Source of the DNA: Solimonas thermocellulolyticum | GTDB lineage: Bacteria > Pseudomonadota > Gammaproteobacteria > Nevskiales > Nevskiaceae | Length of the DNA: 64,000 nucleotides | Direction: 5' to 3' | Assembly: GCF_040327995.1 (NCBI RefSeq) | Contig: NZ_JBEPIJ010000001.1 | Span: forward strand, 1 to 64,000 | Shown here: positions 62,769 through 64,000 of the stretch, piece by piece | Layout: every line of letters begins with the position of its first letter | How positions within the stretch are numbered: position 1 is the stretch's first letter | Program-made: the position numbers and the translations under genes | Notes under the pieces: model-generated | What the model was told of the DNA's origin: nothing | Seen by the model: the letters and a program-made list of their open reading frames with translations, nothing else | The model's database searches: none

Positions 62769-63851
62769 TCAAACCAGAACCTTGCCATGGCGCACGAACG
62801 GCGGCTTGACCACCCGCGCCGCCACCCACTGACCACGGATCTCGATCTCACAGCCGCCCTCCGCCGACGCATCGACACGGGCCAAGGCGATGGATTGGCG
62901 CATCGTCGGCGCAAAACCGCCGGAAGTGGTCTCCCCACTCGCGCCGTTGGCGAAGCGAAGCTTCATGTGCGCGCGGGCGATGCCGCGGCCTTCGAGCACC
63001 AGCCCGACGAGCTTGCGTTTGGATGCACCGCGCAGCGGCTCGATGGCCTTGCGGCCGATAAAATCGCGGTCGTGCGGCTCGAAGGCCACGGTCCAGGCGA
63101 GGCCAGATTCCAGCGGGTGCGTGGATTCGTCCATGTCCTGGCCGTAGAGATTCATGCCGGCTTCGAGGCGCAGTGTGTCGCGCGCGCCGAGCCCGCAGGG
63201 CTTCACGCCGGCATCGAGCAACTGCGTCCACAATGCGACCAGCGCAGCGTGCGGCAGTATCAGCTCGAAGCCGTCCTCGCCGGTGTAACCGGTGCGCGCG
63301 ACGAACCGTTCGCCGTCGACGGTCGCCTGGAAGTTGCCGAGCCCCCCCGCGGCCTCGCGCAGGGCATCCGGCAGTAGCGGCAGGGTCCTGGCACGCGCGT
63401 TCGGCCCCTGCACCGCGAGAATGCCCAGATCGCTACGGTGACGGACCTCGACACCGAAATCCGCCGCATGCCGGCGAATCCACGCCAGATCCTTGTCCGT
63501 GGTAGCGGCATTGACGACGAGGCGGAACCACGTCTCGCCGAGGAAATACACGATCAGGTCGTCGAGGATGCCGCCGTCCGCGCGCAGCATGCAGCTGTAC
63601 AAGGCCTTGCCGGGCGCGCCGAGTTTGGCGATGTCGTTGGCGAGCAAGCGGCGCAGGAAGTCGCGGACCCGCGGACCATGCAGATCGACGGCCGACATGT
63701 GCGCCACGTCGAACATGCCGGCGTCGTTGCGCACCGCGTGGTGCTCGTCGAGTTGGGAGGCGTACTGGATCGGCATCTCCCAGCCAGCGAAGTCGACCAG
63801 CCGAGCGCCGAGGCGGACGTGTTCGGGGTACAGCGCGGTGTGCTTGAGCAT
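62769..63851 (-). CDS. gcvT: Glycine cleavage system T protein (aminomethyltransferase)
   Basis: The 360-residue protein transfers the methylene group to tetrahydrofolate. It has FAGWEMPIQYASQLDEHHAV at the N-terminus, GARDTLRLEAGMNLYGQDMD and the C-terminal barrel. It is the first gene of gcvT-gcvH-gcvPA-gcvPB. The leader contains two strong hairpins and a riboswitch-like end. The L protein is shared and not in this operon. Confidence 0.97.
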   Translation of the reverse strand: MLKHTALYPEHVRLGARLVDFAGWEMPIQYASQLDEHHAVRNDAGMFDVAHMSAVDLHGPRVRDFLRRLLANDIAKLGAPGKALYSCMLRADGGILDDLIVYFLGETWFRLVVNAATTDKDLAWIRRHAADFGVEVRHRSDLGILAVQGPNARARTLPLLPDALREAAGGLGNFQATVDGERFVARTGYTGEDGFELILPHAALVALWTQLLDAGVKPCGLGARDTLRLEAGMNLYGQDMDESTHPLESGLAWTVAFEPHDRDFIGRKAIEPLRGASKRKLVGLVLEGRGIARAHMKLRFANGASGETTSGGFAPTMRQSIALARVDASAEGGCEIEIRGQWVAARVVKPPFVRHGKVLV

Positions 63852-63871
63852 TCAGGTTCTCTGGACAGTTT

Positions 63872-63937
63872 GGCATGGCATCCATGCCAGGGCGGCGTGA
63901 GTCTCTCGACCTCCGGCCCGGCCATCCCTGGCCGGGC
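63872..63937. other. Two strong hairpins in the gcvT leader
   Basis: GGCATGG/CCATGCC (7 bp, 3-nt loop, 63872-63888) and GCCCGGCCA/TGGCCGGGC (9 bp, 4-nt loop, 63916-63937) lie between the putative riboswitch and gcvT. Neither has a U tract, so they are not plain terminators; they may be part of an expression platform or a dispersed repeat. Confidence 0.6.
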
Positions 63938-63986
63938 GTTCGATTTCGCACGAAGCCACGCTCCGTGAACCGCGAAATCTCACCCG

Positions 63987-64000
63987 CCCTCTGTCCTTTT
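63987..64000 (-). promoter_or_regulatory. 3' end of a probable glycine riboswitch (cut by window edge)
   Basis: On the minus strand the edge begins AAAAGGACAGAGGGCGGG, which resembles the GGACAGAG end of glycine aptamers that normally sit before gcvT. The rest of the aptamer, including GGAGAG and CUCUCAGG, lies outside the window, so only a tail is visible. A hairpin ATTTCGC/GCGAAAT follows. The context makes it likely but not proven. Confidence 0.5.

Overview
The window is GC-rich chromosomal DNA, about two thirds G+C by eye, densely packed with genes that often overlap by ATGA, GTGA or TGATG. Gene content points to a gammaproteobacterium: hupB, ppiD and fabI lie near each other, folA-thyA-lgt form a cluster, the glycine decarboxylase P protein is split into gcvPA and gcvPB, and GyrA has E. 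coli numbering through its quinolone region. A Nevskiales/Chromatiales-like lineage is my best guess but is not proven. Apart from an IS1595-type transposase tail at the left edge I see no phage, plasmid or CRISPR.

Layout. 1-1004: transposase tail, tRNA-Asp, tRNA-Val and hupB (minus strand) with a strong promoter. 1281-10175: a nine-gene plus-strand operon of three TPR envelope proteins, two small exported proteins, an ExbB/TolQ channel, two ExbD/TolR proteins and an AgmX/PglI-type TonB-like protein, which looks like a proton-motive-force-driven trans-envelope machine. 10288-14599: fabI, a dicarboxylate/amino-acid symporter, ppiD, tRNA-Lys and tRNA-His. 14772-24020: mostly small conserved genes (DUF1295 reductase-like, HAD hydrolase, ACT protein, GST, M14 peptidase, methyltransferase, two paralogous SDRs, TM2 protein, dinB). 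23990-26710: gyrA.

26911-42782 is a lipid or steroid-like catabolic region. A minus-strand block encodes two heteromeric acyl-CoA dehydrogenase subunits, AcuI, an unknown 79-aa protein, E1-alpha and E1-beta of a 2-oxoacid dehydrogenase, a free-standing 76-aa lipoyl protein, a Rieske oxygenase, a fused double acyl-CoA dehydrogenase and an enoyl-CoA hydratase. An FMN oxidoreductase, a three-part hydrolase/PKD protein and an AraC regulator with a second enoyl-CoA hydratase follow. The E1-E1-lipoyl-Rieske-acyl-CoA dehydrogenase operon, with no E2, E3 or Rieske reductase gene beside it, is the best candidate for an undescribed pathway.

43064-59387: aguA-aguB (agmatine to putrescine), another acyl-CoA dehydrogenase, ilvA, ettA, a DUF815 ATPase, an acyl-CoA-binding protein, and a minus-strand run PfkB kinase, rlmI, lgt, thyA, monoamine-oxidase-like flavoprotein, folA and a single-POTRA outer-membrane protein. 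59481-64000: the glycine cleavage operon gcvT-gcvH-gcvPA-gcvPB, with what looks like the 3' end of a glycine riboswitch cut by the window edge.
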